From positions 89,692 through 153,691 of the forward strand of contig NZ_KQ948734.1 in assembly GCF_001514195.1 (NCBI RefSeq): a DNA stretch of 64,000 bases. Direction: 5' to 3'. The notes below the pieces were generated by a model. That model saw only the letters and a list, made by a program, of their open reading frames with translations, made no database searches and was not told the DNA's origin. The stretch comes from Streptomyces griseorubiginosus (lineage in GTDB: Bacteria; Actinomycetota; Actinomycetes; Streptomycetales; Streptomycetaceae). Positions 16,070 through 25,934 of the stretch are shown piece after piece (the stretch's first letter is position 1; each line of letters starts with the position of its first letter). The translations under genes were made by a program, and so were the position numbers.

Positions 16070-19000
16070 ATGAACAACAACGGAAGAAGAGCGGCGCTCG
16101 CGGGCACGATCCTGCTGAGCGCCTTCTCTCTGGGCGCGGCCCCCGCACAGGCGGCCGGCGACAGCGCGAGCGGCTCCCCGCAGCGTGTCATCGTCGTCAT
16201 GCGCGACCAGCTCGCCGACCTCCCCATACGCACGCAGGCCGCGCGGCGCGGTCAGGCCGCGGCCGACGACCAGGCGCCCGTCGTGGCCCAGTTGAAGAAG
16301 AGCGGCGCCACCCGCATCCACGGCATGAGCCTGATCAACGCCGTCTCCGCCACCCTGGATCCTGCCGCGGCAGCGCGCATCCGCGCCGACCGGCGGGTGG
16401 CCGCGGTGGTGCCGGATCTGCCGCTGCCACGACCCGGCGCGGACTCCGCCACCGCGAACTCCGCCACCGCGGCCTCCACCTCCGGCGTCACGGCCGGTTC
16501 GGCACCCGGGGTCACCTGCCCCAAGGACCCCGCCAAGCCCCTCCTCGAACCCGAGGCGCTCCGGCTGACGCACACCGACGCGGCGCAGCGCACCGCCACC
16601 GGCAAGGGGGTCAAGGTCGCCTTCTTCGCCGAAGGCATGGACGCGGCCAACCCCGAGTTCATCCGCCCCGACGGCAGCCATGTGGTCACCGACTCCGAGG
16701 ACTTCAGCGGGGACGGCGTGAACGCCGCCACCGTCGGCGGCGGTGAGGCCTTCGGCGACGCCAGTTCCATCGCGGCACAGGGCAGCCGTACCTACGACCT
16801 GTCCACGCAACTGCCCTACGCCAAGCTGCCGAAGGGCTGCACCTTCAAGGTGCGCGGCTTCGCGCCCGGCGCACAGCTGATGGACCTGAGGGTGTACGGC
16901 ACCAGCACCTTCACCTCCGGGTTCATCCGGGCCATCCAGTACGCGGTGGAGCACCACGCGGACGTCCTCAGCCAGTCCTTCGGGTCCAACTTCTATCCCG
17001 ACGCGGCCACCGACCCCGTCCGGCTGGCCGACGACGCCGCCGTCGCCGCCGGGGTGACGGTGGTCGCCTCCAGCGGTGACTCCGGGACGTCCGGCACCGT
17101 GGGCTCACCGGCGAGCGACCCGAACGTGATCGGTGTCGGCGCCACCACGTCGTTCCGGCTGGCGGCGCAGGCCTTCGGCTACAGCAAGTGGACCAACGAC
17201 AACATCACCGGGCTGTCCTCCGGCGGTACCACCGAGGACAACAAGCTGGTCGACCTGGTGGCGCCGGGCATGGTCGGCATGGCCGCCTGCACCGTGGACC
17301 CGCGCTGGAGCGACTGCGCCCTGCCCACCCAGGTGTTCGGCGGGACCAGCCAGTCGGCCCCCTTCGTGGCCGGCGCGGCGGCCGACGTCATCCAGGCGTA
17401 CAAGGACACCCACGGCGGGGTGCGACCCTCGCCTGACCTGGTCAAGCGCATCCTGACCGGCACGGCCACCGACCTGCACGTCCGCGCCGACGAGCAGGGC
17501 GCCGGGCTGCTGGACACCGATGCGGCCGTCCGCGCGGCCCGGGCCGTGAACACCCTCGGCGGTGCGCCGGACAGCACCGAACTGGTTCCCTCGGCAGGGC
17601 AGTTGAACGTCGTCGGACAGCCGGGCGGTGAGCGGCGCACCTCCGTCACCCTCACCAACACGGCCGACCGGCCGCAGCGGGTCACGATGACCTCCCGCAC
17701 GGTCGGCGCCCAGACCTTCAGCACCCTGCACAAGGTCACCGTCGGCTCCCCGCTCGCCGGGGACGACCGTGAAGGCCGGCTCGCCGTCCGGCCGTTCACC
17801 GTCAAGGTGCCGCGGGGCACCCCGGTCCTGGACGCCGAGATGGTGTGGCCCGGCACCGCCGACTCCGGCAAGCTCGCGCTGGTCCTGGTGGATCCGGCCG
17901 GGCGGCTGACACAGGTCAGCTACGACTACGACGGCTACGGACTGCACAGCAACTACCAGCACGTGGACGTCCACGACCCGCGCCCCGGCACCTGGACCGT
18001 CAAGGTGGTGTGGAGCAACGGCCGTATGCACCTTCAGGAGAAGCCCCTGACGCCGGGCAGCTACCGCGGTCCGCTCACCGTCCGGCTCACCGGCCACCGC
18101 TACACCTCGGCCGGGGTCCCGGAGCAGACCCGGACCGTCCCGGCGGGCGGTGTCGCGCGGTTCCCGGTCCGGGTCCCGATGCCGCGTACAGCCGGTGACG
18201 CGCCCTTCTCCCTCCAGTTCGCCTCGGACACCGGTGCCCGCCTGTCCCTGCCGGTGGCCCGTCGGGCGCTGGTGCCCGTCGACCCGGCCCGCGGACACAG
18301 CACCTCCTTCACCGCCACCATCACCGGCGGTGTCGGCCGGGACATCGGCCAGACGAACGGCTACTACCTGGACGTACCGCCCGGCCGGCGGGACCTGACC
18401 ATCGACCTGACGGCCGAGGACCCCGCCACCATGCTGGAGTACTACCTGGTCAGCCCCGACGGCCAGATCCTCGCCCAGGACACCGACAAGACCGCGGGCG
18501 AGCACGGCGTCCCGACCAGGTACGCGAACCTGACCGCCGACCGCCCGGCCGCCGGGCGGTGGAAGCTGCTCGTCGGCCTGCCCTCGGCCATCAGCGGCAA
18601 GGCCTTCAGCCAGAAGGTCACGGGGAAGGTCCGCCTCGACGCGGTGACGGCGACGGCGCCAGGACTGCCGGACAGCCCGTCCCGCGTCCTCAAGCGCGGC
18701 AGCACGCTCACCGTCCCGGTCCGGATCCCCAACTCCGGCCCGGCGGAGCGGCACTACTTCCTCGACCCCCGGCTCGACACCACGGGCGAGATCGCCCTCG
18801 TCGAGAAGGGCAGCGACACGTCGGGGACGGCGAAGATCAACGATCAGGGCCTGGACTGGTTCGTGCCCTCGCACACCACCAAGCTGGTCGCCACGGCCAC
18901 CGCCGACCGGCCGGTCGATCTGAACATGTACCCCGTGACCGCCTCTCCCATGGCGTTCGGGGAGGCCGGCACCGGTGACACCACGGTCGCCACCGCCTCC

Positions 19001-19348
19001 GCCGACCAGCTGGCCTCCGGGCAGTGGAGCACCGAGGTGACCGACCCGGGCCCCTTCCGGGACAAGCCCGCGGGCAAGGGCACCGCGAAGATCACGCTCA
19101 CCGCCACCACCCAGTCGTTCGACCCGGCGGCGAAGGCCTCCACCGGTGCGTACTGGGACCTCAACGCCGATTGGAACCCCGTCGTCGCCGCCGCGGGCAG
19201 GACGGCGACGATGCAGCTCACCCTGACCCCGACCGCACCCGTCGGCACGGTCGTCCACGGAACGGTCTACATCGACACCGACACGGCCCTCTCGGGGGTC
19301 ATGGGGTCCGAACTGATCGGGATCCCGTACTCCTACACGGTGGGCTGA
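16070..19348 (+). CDS. Large secreted subtilase-fold peptidase with sedolisin-like catalytic residues
   Basis: 1092 residues: signal peptide to about residue 28, an I9-like propeptide region (QRVIVVMRDQL), a catalytic domain at about 165-500, then a long beta-rich C-terminal region. The nucleophile Ser427 is in GGTSQSAPFVAG. The usual subtilisin Asp (DTG) position reads AFFAEGMD, with Ala187, and the HGTH segment reads EAFGDASSIAA. This gives Glu226 and Asp230 in an E-x3-D pattern. The oxyanion position is Asp337 in SSGDSG. Ser/Glu/Asp plus an oxyanion Asp is the sedolisin (S53) set. GGAG precedes the ATG at 16070. Probably an extracellular protease; activity untested. Confidence 0.85.
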   Translation: MNNNGRRAALAGTILLSAFSLGAAPAQAAGDSASGSPQRVIVVMRDQLADLPIRTQAARRGQAAADDQAPVVAQLKKSGATRIHGMSLINAVSATLDPAAAARIRADRRVAAVVPDLPLPRPGADSATANSATAASTSGVTAGSAPGVTCPKDPAKPLLEPEALRLTHTDAAQRTATGKGVKVAFFAEGMDAANPEFIRPDGSHVVTDSEDFSGDGVNAATVGGGEAFGDASSIAAQGSRTYDLSTQLPYAKLPKGCTFKVRGFAPGAQLMDLRVYGTSTFTSGFIRAIQYAVEHHADVLSQSFGSNFYPDAATDPVRLADDAAVAAGVTVVASSGDSGTSGTVGSPASDPNVIGVGATTSFRLAAQAFGYSKWTNDNITGLSSGGTTEDNKLVDLVAPGMVGMAACTVDPRWSDCALPTQVFGGTSQSAPFVAGAAADVIQAYKDTHGGVRPSPDLVKRILTGTATDLHVRADEQGAGLLDTDAAVRAARAVNTLGGAPDSTELVPSAGQLNVVGQPGGERRTSVTLTNTADRPQRVTMTSRTVGAQTFSTLHKVTVGSPLAGDDREGRLAVRPFTVKVPRGTPVLDAEMVWPGTADSGKLALVLVDPAGRLTQVSYDYDGYGLHSNYQHVDVHDPRPGTWTVKVVWSNGRMHLQEKPLTPGSYRGPLTVRLTGHRYTSAGVPEQTRTVPAGGVARFPVRVPMPRTAGDAPFSLQFASDTGARLSLPVARRALVPVDPARGHSTSFTATITGGVGRDIGQTNGYYLDVPPGRRDLTIDLTAEDPATMLEYYLVSPDGQILAQDTDKTAGEHGVPTRYANLTADRPAAGRWKLLVGLPSAISGKAFSQKVTGKVRLDAVTATAPGLPDSPSRVLKRGSTLTVPVRIPNSGPAERHYFLDPRLDTTGEIALVEKGSDTSGTAKINDQGLDWFVPSHTTKLVATATADRPVDLNMYPVTASPMAFGEAGTGDTTVATASADQLASGQWSTEVTDPGPFRDKPAGKGTAKITLTATTQSFDPAAKASTGAYWDLNADWNPVVAAAGRTATMQLTLTPTAPVGTVVHGTVYIDTDTALSGVMGSELIGIPYSYTVG

Positions 19349-19351
19349 GCG

Positions 19352-19990
19352 TCAGGGCCGGTGGGCGATCAGGAACGCCTGCTGCGACACCTCCTCGGGG
19401 CCGGGTTCGCGCACCATCTGTGAGACGAGCGCGAACCCGGCCCCGAGGAGCAGCCCGACCATCTGCTCCGGCCGCCGCCTCAGGAAGGTCAGTGCGACGG
19501 GGCGCCCCCAGGGCCGCTCGTGATGCCGGTCCTTGTCGCCGGCCTGGAAGGCGACGAGGAGATGGCCGCCGGGTGCCAGTACGCGGTGGAACTCTGCGAA
19601 CAGACGAGGGAGTTGGTCCACGGGGGTGTGGATGGACGAGTAATAGGACACGGCACCGGCGAGTGCCCCGTCCGGAAGATCCAGTTCCAGCATCGAGCCC
19701 TGCTCGAACCGCAGCCCCGGATTCTCCCGGCGCGCGATCGCCAGCATCGACTCCGACAGGTCGAGACCGAAGACGGACAGGCCGAGGGAGGCCAGGTATC
19801 CCGTGACCCGCCCGGGCCCGCATCCCAGGTCCGCCACTGTTCCGCCACCACCCACGAGTTCGGCGAACCCGGCAATCATCGCCCGGTCCAGGGGCGCGTC
19901 GGCGAGTCCGTCCCGGAACTGTTCGGCGTAGTCCTCGGCGACGCTGTCGTAGAAGGTGCGGGTCGCGGTCACGAAGTCGGTGTCGGTCAT
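19352..19990 (-). CDS. SAM-dependent class I methyltransferase
   Basis: 212 residues. The SAM-binding motif I is VADLGCGPGRVTGYL, the acidic ribose-binding end of strand 2 is VFGLDLSESML, and a later APGGHLLVAFQ segment matches Methyltransf_11/25-type enzymes. The substrate cannot be deduced. The ATG at 19990 (MTDTDF) is preferred over the longer open frame to 20056. Its stop is 3 bp from the stop of the convergent peptidase gene. The upstream side faces the cold-shock gene terminator. Confidence 0.88.
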   Translation of the reverse strand: MTDTDFVTATRTFYDSVAEDYAEQFRDGLADAPLDRAMIAGFAELVGGGGTVADLGCGPGRVTGYLASLGLSVFGLDLSESMLAIARRENPGLRFEQGSMLELDLPDGALAGAVSYYSSIHTPVDQLPRLFAEFHRVLAPGGHLLVAFQAGDKDRHHERPWGRPVALTFLRRRPEQMVGLLLGAGFALVSQMVREPGPEEVSQQAFLIAHRP

Positions 19991-20060
19991 GGCCGGGGAC
20001 CCTAGCGGCCCCCACTGACACTCACCCGGTCCGACCGCCCGCGCCTGCCACGGCAAAGGC

Positions 20061-20093
20061 AGGAGCCCCGCTGCCGTGCGGCGCGGGGCTCCT
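20061..20093. terminator. Stem-loop terminator of the cold-shock gene
   Basis: AGGAGCCCCGC (20061-20071) pairs perfectly with GCGGGGCTCCT (20083-20093) around an 11-nt loop. It lies 57 bp past the cold-shock stop in the direction of transcription and is followed on that strand by GCCTTTGCC. It could also insulate the methyltransferase promoter. Confidence 0.75.
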
Positions 20094-20149
20094 TGTGTAC
20101 TGCATTCAGGTCCGGATCAGAGGCTGGAGTGCCTCGGAGACGGGATCGC

Positions 20150-20353
20150 TCAGACGGGGGTGACGTTCTCCGCCTGCGGGCCCTTCGGGCCCTGGGTCAC
20201 GTCGAAGGAGACCTGCTGGTTCTCCTCCAGCGAGCGGAAGCCGCTCGCGTTGATGGCGGAGTAGTGGACGAAGACGTCCGGGCCGCCACCTTCCTGGGCG
20301 ATGAAGCCAAAGCCCTTTTCGGCGTTGAACCACTTCACGGTTCCGGTAGCCAT
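20150..20353 (-). CDS. Cold-shock protein (CspA family)
   Basis: 67-residue single cold-shock domain. RNP1 (KGFGFI) and RNP2 (VFVHYSAI) are intact, in the family order [15 protein letters not shown], then [25 protein letters not shown]. It binds single-stranded nucleic acid and acts as an RNA chaperone. GGAGGG (20357-20362) lies just upstream of the ATG. The 285-bp gap to the divergent mqnA gene is less GC-rich than the coding DNA and leaves room for the long 5' leader usual for csp genes; no other gene is seen there. Confidence 0.97.
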   Translation of the reverse strand: MATGTVKWFNAEKGFGFIAQEGGGPDVFVHYSAINASGFRSLEENQQVSFDVTQGPKGPQAENVTPV

Positions 20354-20629
20354 AAGCCCTCCTTGGGCCCAAAAGGGTTGCCCTGCTCCAGAACCTGCAA
20401 GTGTGAAACAGTGCCGCACAACTGCATACGTCTGAAAACGACTAGAGCCCGCGGTTACATGCTCCGCAGGCTCTGTACTGCAAGGGAAACCAAACTGCAA
20501 CTTGCGGCGAGCCTAGCACGCGGGCAGCCGAAAGCAATAGAGGCCAAGATCACGTCACCCGGATGTTTGAAGATCGTGTCGGGGTTTGACTCGGGGGCCG
20601 AAGTTCGAAGCGTACCCCAAGGGGTCTAG

Positions 20630-21487
<858 letters not shown>

Positions 21488-21518
21488 CCTGCATCTGAAC
21501 CTTATGGGGGAGGCCGGT

Positions 21519-23318
21519 ATGCAGCCGCTGGGAGTCGACGAGCCCACCGCCGTGGGGCCCTACCGGCTGCTCGGCCGGCTCGGGTCCGGCGGCATGGGCC
21601 GGGTCTACCTCGGCCGCAGCGCGGGGGGCCGCACCGTCGCCGTCAAGATCGTGCACCCGCACTTCGCGCTCGACGAGGAGTTCCGCGCCCGCTTCCGGCG
21701 CGAGGTGGACGCGGCACGCAGGGTGGGCGGGGCGTGGACGGCCCCCGTGCTGGACGCCGACCCGGAGGCCGCCGTCCCGTGGGTCGCCACGGGGTACGCG
21801 GCGGGCCCCTCGCTGGCCACGGCGGTCGCGGACGGGGGCCCGCTGCCCGAGCACTCCGTACGGGTCCTGGGCGCGGGCCTCGCCGAGGCGCTGGCGGCGG
21901 TGCACGAACTGGGGCTCGTCCACCGGGACGTCAAGCCCTCCAACGTCCTGCTCACCGTCGACGGCCCGCTCCTCATCGACTTCGGCATCGCCCGCGCCAC
22001 GGACGGCACGGCGTCGCTCACCTCCACCGGCGTCTCGATCGGTTCCCCCGGCTACATGGCGCCCGAACAGATCCTGAGCAAGGGGATCTCCGGCGCGGCG
22101 GACGTCTTCTCGCTGGGCGCGGTGCTGGCGTACGCGGCCACGGGGGCGCCCCCCTTCCCCGGGGACTCCTCGGCGTCCCTCCTCTACAAGGTCGTCCACG
22201 AGCAGCCCGAACTCGGCTCGCTGAGCGGCGAGCTGCGGGACGTCGTGGAGTCCTGCCTCGCCAAGTCGCCCCAGGAACGGCCGGCTCCGGGGGAGCTGGC
22301 CCGACGGCTCGCTCCCGAGGGCGCGGCCCGGCTGGTGGCGGCGGGCTGGCTGCCGGGCGCGCTGGTCGAGCAGGTGGGGCGAAGTGCCGTACAGCTGCTG
22401 AATCTCGAGGCGGCGGGGGAGCAGGTGCTGTCCGGGCCGGTGGAGTTCACTTCCCCGTCGGTCGGTGCGTTCGGGCCGCCGCCGGTGATGCCGGCCGTGT
22501 CCGCGGGGGCGCCGCCGGCCGAAGCGGCCGGACCCCCGGCGTTCCCGGTCACGCCGCCCACCCCTCTCGGTGTGCCCACCGGGCCGGTCGTGCCGGAGCC
22601 CCGGGACGCGACGCCGGACGAGACGGTGGTGCCCTCCGACAAGAAGCCCGGCCGGCTCTCCGTCTCCGTCGCGGCCACCGCCACACCCGGTGAGGGCGGC
22701 CGCGGACGCCGGATGAGCTGCACCGTGGCGCTCGCGGTCGCCGGGGCGCTGGCCGCGGTGACCGTGGGGTCGGTCTTCCTGTTCGACCTGCTGCCGGGGC
22801 GGGGCGACCACGACTCGGCGGGTGCTCCGACCGGCAGCGACGCGTACTCGTCGGCCCCCACCTCCGAGCCGTCGGCCTCCGGACCGCCCGCGCCCGAGGC
22901 CTCCGCGACCTCGGTCTCCCCGTCGTCGAGCGACACGGCGACCGATGCGGCGAGCGGCGCGGCCGAGGTCCCCGCCCGCTACCTCGGCACCTGGGAGGGC
23001 GAGGGCAGCGGACTCGGCGGGAGCGTGCCGATGGGGACCTTCCGGATCACCGTCAAGGACGTGGCCGTGGGCAAGGAGCTGGGCCGGCTGGTGCAGACCG
23101 ACCCGATCGGCGCCGTGTGCACGGACATCCTCACCCTCAAGAAGATCACCGACACCGGGCTCGTCACCACGGCCGTCGGCGCCCCCGACAACCACGCGGG
23201 CTGCAACCCCACCGCGCACACCGTCCGCCTCACCCCGGACGGCGACGCCCTGAAGTACACCTCGGAGAGCGCCGCCGAGGGATACCCCGAGGCACGGATG
23301 TCGAAGGTCGAGGAGTGA
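21519..23318 (+). CDS. Membrane Ser/Thr protein kinase with extracytoplasmic beta-rich domain
   Basis: 599 residues. The Hanks-type kinase domain at about 14-270 is complete: GSGGMG loop (22-27), Lys43, catalytic Asp137 in HRDVKPSN, DFG Asp154, and GYMAPEQ. A Pro/Ala-rich linker leads to one transmembrane segment near residues 400-423. The exterior tail is a Ser/Pro/Ala spacer plus a ~110-residue domain (ARYLGTWEGEGSGLGGSVP onward) with two cysteines, not PASTA. Likely an environmental sensor kinase; ligand and targets unknown. GGGGGAGG precedes the ATG at 21519. It overlaps the prepilin peptidase gene by 4 bp (GTGA), implying coupled expression. Confidence 0.92.
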   Translation: MQPLGVDEPTAVGPYRLLGRLGSGGMGRVYLGRSAGGRTVAVKIVHPHFALDEEFRARFRREVDAARRVGGAWTAPVLDADPEAAVPWVATGYAAGPSLATAVADGGPLPEHSVRVLGAGLAEALAAVHELGLVHRDVKPSNVLLTVDGPLLIDFGIARATDGTASLTSTGVSIGSPGYMAPEQILSKGISGAADVFSLGAVLAYAATGAPPFPGDSSASLLYKVVHEQPELGSLSGELRDVVESCLAKSPQERPAPGELARRLAPEGAARLVAAGWLPGALVEQVGRSAVQLLNLEAAGEQVLSGPVEFTSPSVGAFGPPPVMPAVSAGAPPAEAAGPPAFPVTPPTPLGVPTGPVVPEPRDATPDETVVPSDKKPGRLSVSVAATATPGEGGRGRRMSCTVALAVAGALAAVTVGSVFLFDLLPGRGDHDSAGAPTGSDAYSSAPTSEPSASGPPAPEASATSVSPSSSDTATDAASGAAEVPARYLGTWEGEGSGLGGSVPMGTFRITVKDVAVGKELGRLVQTDPIGAVCTDILTLKKITDTGLVTTAVGAPDNHAGCNPTAHTVRLTPDGDALKYTSESAAEGYPEARMSKVEE

Positions 23319-24043
23319 CCGGGCTGATCGTCGCCCTCGCCGCACTGTGGGGAGCGGCGGCGGGCGCCCTGCTGCCCCGCGCCGCCCACCGCTTCTCCGT
23401 GCCCAGCGGGGAACCCTGGCGGCGCACGTGTCCCGAGGGCCACCGGCTGGGCGGCTGGCTCGGCCCGGTGAGCTGCCCCACCTGCGGCAGGGGGCGGTCG
23501 TACGGCCCCGGTGCGCTCCTGCTCGCCACCGTCACCGCCCTCGTCTGCGCCGCTCTCGCCGCCGCCACCGGCACCCGCCCGGAGCTCGCCGTCTGGCTGC
23601 TGCTCGCCCCCGCGGGCGTGCTCCTCGCCGTGATCGACCTGCGGGTACGACGGCTGCCCGACCCGCTCACGCTCCCCCTCGCGGCCGCCGCGCTCACCCT
23701 GCTCGGCCTGGTCTCGCTCGTCCCCGAACACGCCGGGAGCTGGACGGACGCCCTGCTCGGCGCCCTCGTGCTCGGCGCCGGGTACTGGGTGCTGTGGCGG
23801 ATCAACCCGGGCGGCATGGGCTTCGGCGACGTGAAGCTGGCGCTCGGCGCGGGGGCGGTCCTCGGGTGGTACGGATGGGACACCGTGCTGCTCGGGACCT
23901 TCGCCGGGTTCCTGCTCGGCGCGCTGTGGGGCGGTGCCCTGGTTCTCGTGGGCAGGGCGGGCCGCAAGACGGCGATCCCGTTCGGGCCGTTCCTGATCGT
24001 GGGGGCGTACGCGGGGCTGCTGATCGGCGCGTACACGGCCTGA
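23315..24043 (+). CDS. Prepilin peptidase (A24 family)
   Basis: 242-residue polytopic membrane protease. The two catalytic aspartates are Asp108 (VIDLRVRRLPD) and Asp172 (GFGDVKLALG, the G-x-GD motif). A Cys-rich cytoplasmic loop (TCPEGH, then CPTCGRG) recalls the zinc loop of GspO/PilD. It cleaves and may methylate type IV pilin-like or Flp/Tad pseudopilin precursors. The GTG overlaps the kinase stop, so it is part of that transcript. No pilin genes occur in the window. Confidence 0.9.
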   Translation: MTGLIVALAALWGAAAGALLPRAAHRFSVPSGEPWRRTCPEGHRLGGWLGPVSCPTCGRGRSYGPGALLLATVTALVCAALAAATGTRPELAVWLLLAPAGVLLAVIDLRVRRLPDPLTLPLAAAALTLLGLVSLVPEHAGSWTDALLGALVLGAGYWVLWRINPGGMGFGDVKLALGAGAVLGWYGWDTVLLGTFAGFLLGALWGGALVLVGRAGRKTAIPFGPFLIVGAYAGLLIGAYTA

Positions 24044-24114
24044 GGTCGGGCCTGTCACAGGGCTGGCGTACGCTGGCTTGGTCCGTGAGAACCCTTGACG
24101 AAAGGCACGCCCCG

Positions 24115-25329
24115 GTGACCGAGAAGGCCGACCTTACGTCTTTTGATGTCGCAGCCGTCCTCGACCGTGCCGCCGAGGGTGGGCGGATCACTCCGGAGGA
24201 GGCGCTCGACCTCTACCGTGACGCCCCGCTGCACGCGCTGGGCTCCGCGGCGGACGCCGTGCGCCGCAGGCGGTACGCGGGCACCGAGCACATCGCCACG
24301 TACATCATCGAGCGGAACATCAACTACACGAACGTCTGCGTGACGGCGTGCAAGTTCTGCGCGTTCTACGCCCCGCCCACCGCCAAGGACAAGGGCTGGA
24401 CCCGCGACCTCGACGACATCCTGCGCCGCTGCGCGGAGACCGTGGAACTCGGCGGCACCCAGATCATGTTCCAGGGCGGCCACCACCCGGACTACGGCGT
24501 CGAGTACTACGAGAAGCACTTCGCCGCCATCAAGAAGGAGTTCCCGCAGCTGGTCATCCACTCCCTCGGTGCCTCCGAGGTCGAGCACATGGCCAGGATC
24601 TCCAAGGTGAGCGTGGAGGAGGCGATCCAGCGCATCCACGCGGCCGGCCTCGACTCCTTCGCGGGCGCGGGCGCGGAGCTGCTCCCCGAGCGCCCCCGCA
24701 AGGCCATCGCCCCGCTCAAGGAGTCCGGCGAGCGCTGGCTGGAGATCATGGAGACCGCGCACCGGCTGGGCGTGGAGTCCACCTCCACCATGCTGATGGG
24801 CACCGGCGAGACCAACGCCGAGCGCATCGAGCACCTGCGGATGATCCGTGACGTCCAGGACCGCACGGGCGGCTTCCGGGCGTTCATCCCGTACCTGTAC
24901 CAGCCGATGAACAACCACCTGAAGGGCCGCACCCAGGCCACGATCTTCGAGTACCTGCGGATGATCGCGATCTCCCGGCTCTTCATGGACAACATCGCCC
25001 ACATCCAGGGCTCCTGGCTCACCACCGGCCAGGACGCGGGCCAGCTGACGCTGCACTACGGCGCGGACGACCTCGGCTCGGTCATGCTGGAGGAGAACGT
25101 CGTCTCGGCGGCCGGTGCCAAGCACCGCTCCAACCTCCAGGAAATGATCGACATGATCCGCACCGCGGGTCGCGTCCCGGCCCAGCGCTCCACGACCTAC
25201 GAGCACCTCGTGGTCCACGACGACCCGGCGAACGACCCGGTCGACGCGCGCGTCCAGTCCCACATCTCCTCCACGGCCATCGAGGGCGGCACGGCCCACC
25301 CCGAGCTGAAGATCCTCGCCTCCAACTAG
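24115..25329 (+). CDS. mqnC: Cyclic dehypoxanthinylfutalosine synthase MqnC
   Basis: 404-residue radical SAM enzyme. The cluster motif is C75-x3-C79-x2-C82 (CVTACKFCAFY), followed by GGTQIMFQGGHHPDYG and the C-terminal HYGADDLGSVMLEENVVSAAG, diagnostic for the MqnC/MqnE/CofGH group with MqnC features. It cyclises dehypoxanthine futalosine, step 3 of the futalosine menaquinone pathway. The GTG start at 24115 gives the family N-terminus (VTEKADLTSFDV). A 71-bp gap separates it from the prepilin peptidase gene, with a possible promoter. Confidence 0.96.
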   Translation: MTEKADLTSFDVAAVLDRAAEGGRITPEEALDLYRDAPLHALGSAADAVRRRRYAGTEHIATYIIERNINYTNVCVTACKFCAFYAPPTAKDKGWTRDLDDILRRCAETVELGGTQIMFQGGHHPDYGVEYYEKHFAAIKKEFPQLVIHSLGASEVEHMARISKVSVEEAIQRIHAAGLDSFAGAGAELLPERPRKAIAPLKESGERWLEIMETAHRLGVESTSTMLMGTGETNAERIEHLRMIRDVQDRTGGFRAFIPYLYQPMNNHLKGRTQATIFEYLRMIAISRLFMDNIAHIQGSWLTTGQDAGQLTLHYGADDLGSVMLEENVVSAAGAKHRSNLQEMIDMIRTAGRVPAQRSTTYEHLVVHDDPANDPVDARVQSHISSTAIEGGTAHPELKILASN

Positions 25330-25336
25330 GCCCGCA

Positions 25337-25876
25337 TTGCTGACGATCCACACCGCCGACGTCCTGGCTCCGGGGGGCGAGAGCCCTTCGGTGCCCGGCG
25401 GGGCGGTCCTGGTCGAGGGCCGCGCGATCGCCGCCGTGGGGACCTACGGGGAGCTGACCGCCGCCCACCCCACGGCAAGGGTCCGCCGCTGGCCGGGAAC
25501 CATCACCCCGGGCCTGCTGAACCCGGACGGCCCGGAACTCCTGGAGCGGTCCTACCACCCGGACCCACGCGAGGACTTGGGCAGCGAACCCCTCACGGGC
25601 GAGGCCCTCTCATCCCTCGACATGACCGAGGCGAGATGGGGCGCGAGCGCGAGGCGGGGGGTGCAACGGCTGCTGGCCCAGGGCGCGGTGGCGGTGACCG
25701 GCCCACTGCGCCGCCCCGCGGTGATCGACGCGGTGCACAGGTCGGGGCTGCGGATCGAGCACGGGGTCACACCGATGCCGCTGCGACCCGGCGGGGACGC
25801 GACCTTCGCGATCTTCGACGCAACGGAATGCGTAGCAACGGTCATCAGGGGCCGCTTGCTACACCGGCGCAGGTAA
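25337..25876 (+). CDS. Imidazolonepropionase-like (amidohydrolase) protein without metal ligands
   Basis: 179 residues, starting only 7 bp after mqnC, so probably cotranscribed. The N-terminal part (GGAVLVEGRAIAAVGTYGEL, then TITPGLLNPDGPELLERSY) is the small beta-sandwich of amidohydrolases, and the C-terminus (GGDATFAIFD, then VATVIRGRLLHRR) is its closing strand pair. The central TIM barrel is largely missing and no HxH metal site is visible. It is therefore either a degenerate enzyme or a binding protein. The position beside mqnC suggests a link to menaquinone nucleoside intermediates, which is inference. TTG start. Confidence 0.7.
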   Translation: MLTIHTADVLAPGGESPSVPGGAVLVEGRAIAAVGTYGELTAAHPTARVRRWPGTITPGLLNPDGPELLERSYHPDPREDLGSEPLTGEALSSLDMTEARWGASARRGVQRLLAQGAVAVTGPLRRPAVIDAVHRSGLRIEHGVTPMPLRPGGDATFAIFDATECVATVIRGRLLHRRR

Positions 25877-25884
25877 GAGCCTTT

Positions 25885-25918
25885 AGGGGCGCGGGGAACT
25901 GCGCGACCAGCCCCCACC
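25885..25918 (+). repeat. Interspersed Streptomyces-type intergenic repeat, copy 1
   Basis: A 34-bp element beginning AGGGGCGCGGGGAACTGCGC and ending AGCCCCCACC. It matches the copy at 62800-62833 with one mismatch. It lies between the 3' ends of two convergent genes, 16 bp beyond the stop of the minus-strand GH18 gene. The GC-rich arms can fold, so it may act as a 3' stem-loop. Confidence 0.8.
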
Positions 25919-25934
25919 CAGCCGCACCCGAAAC

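Noticed and set aside
16070..19348. Interpretation of the secreted subtilase as a dead pseudo-peptidase
   Set aside because: The Glu226/Asp230/Asp337/Ser427 set matches sedolisins, so replacement of the triad is more likely than loss.
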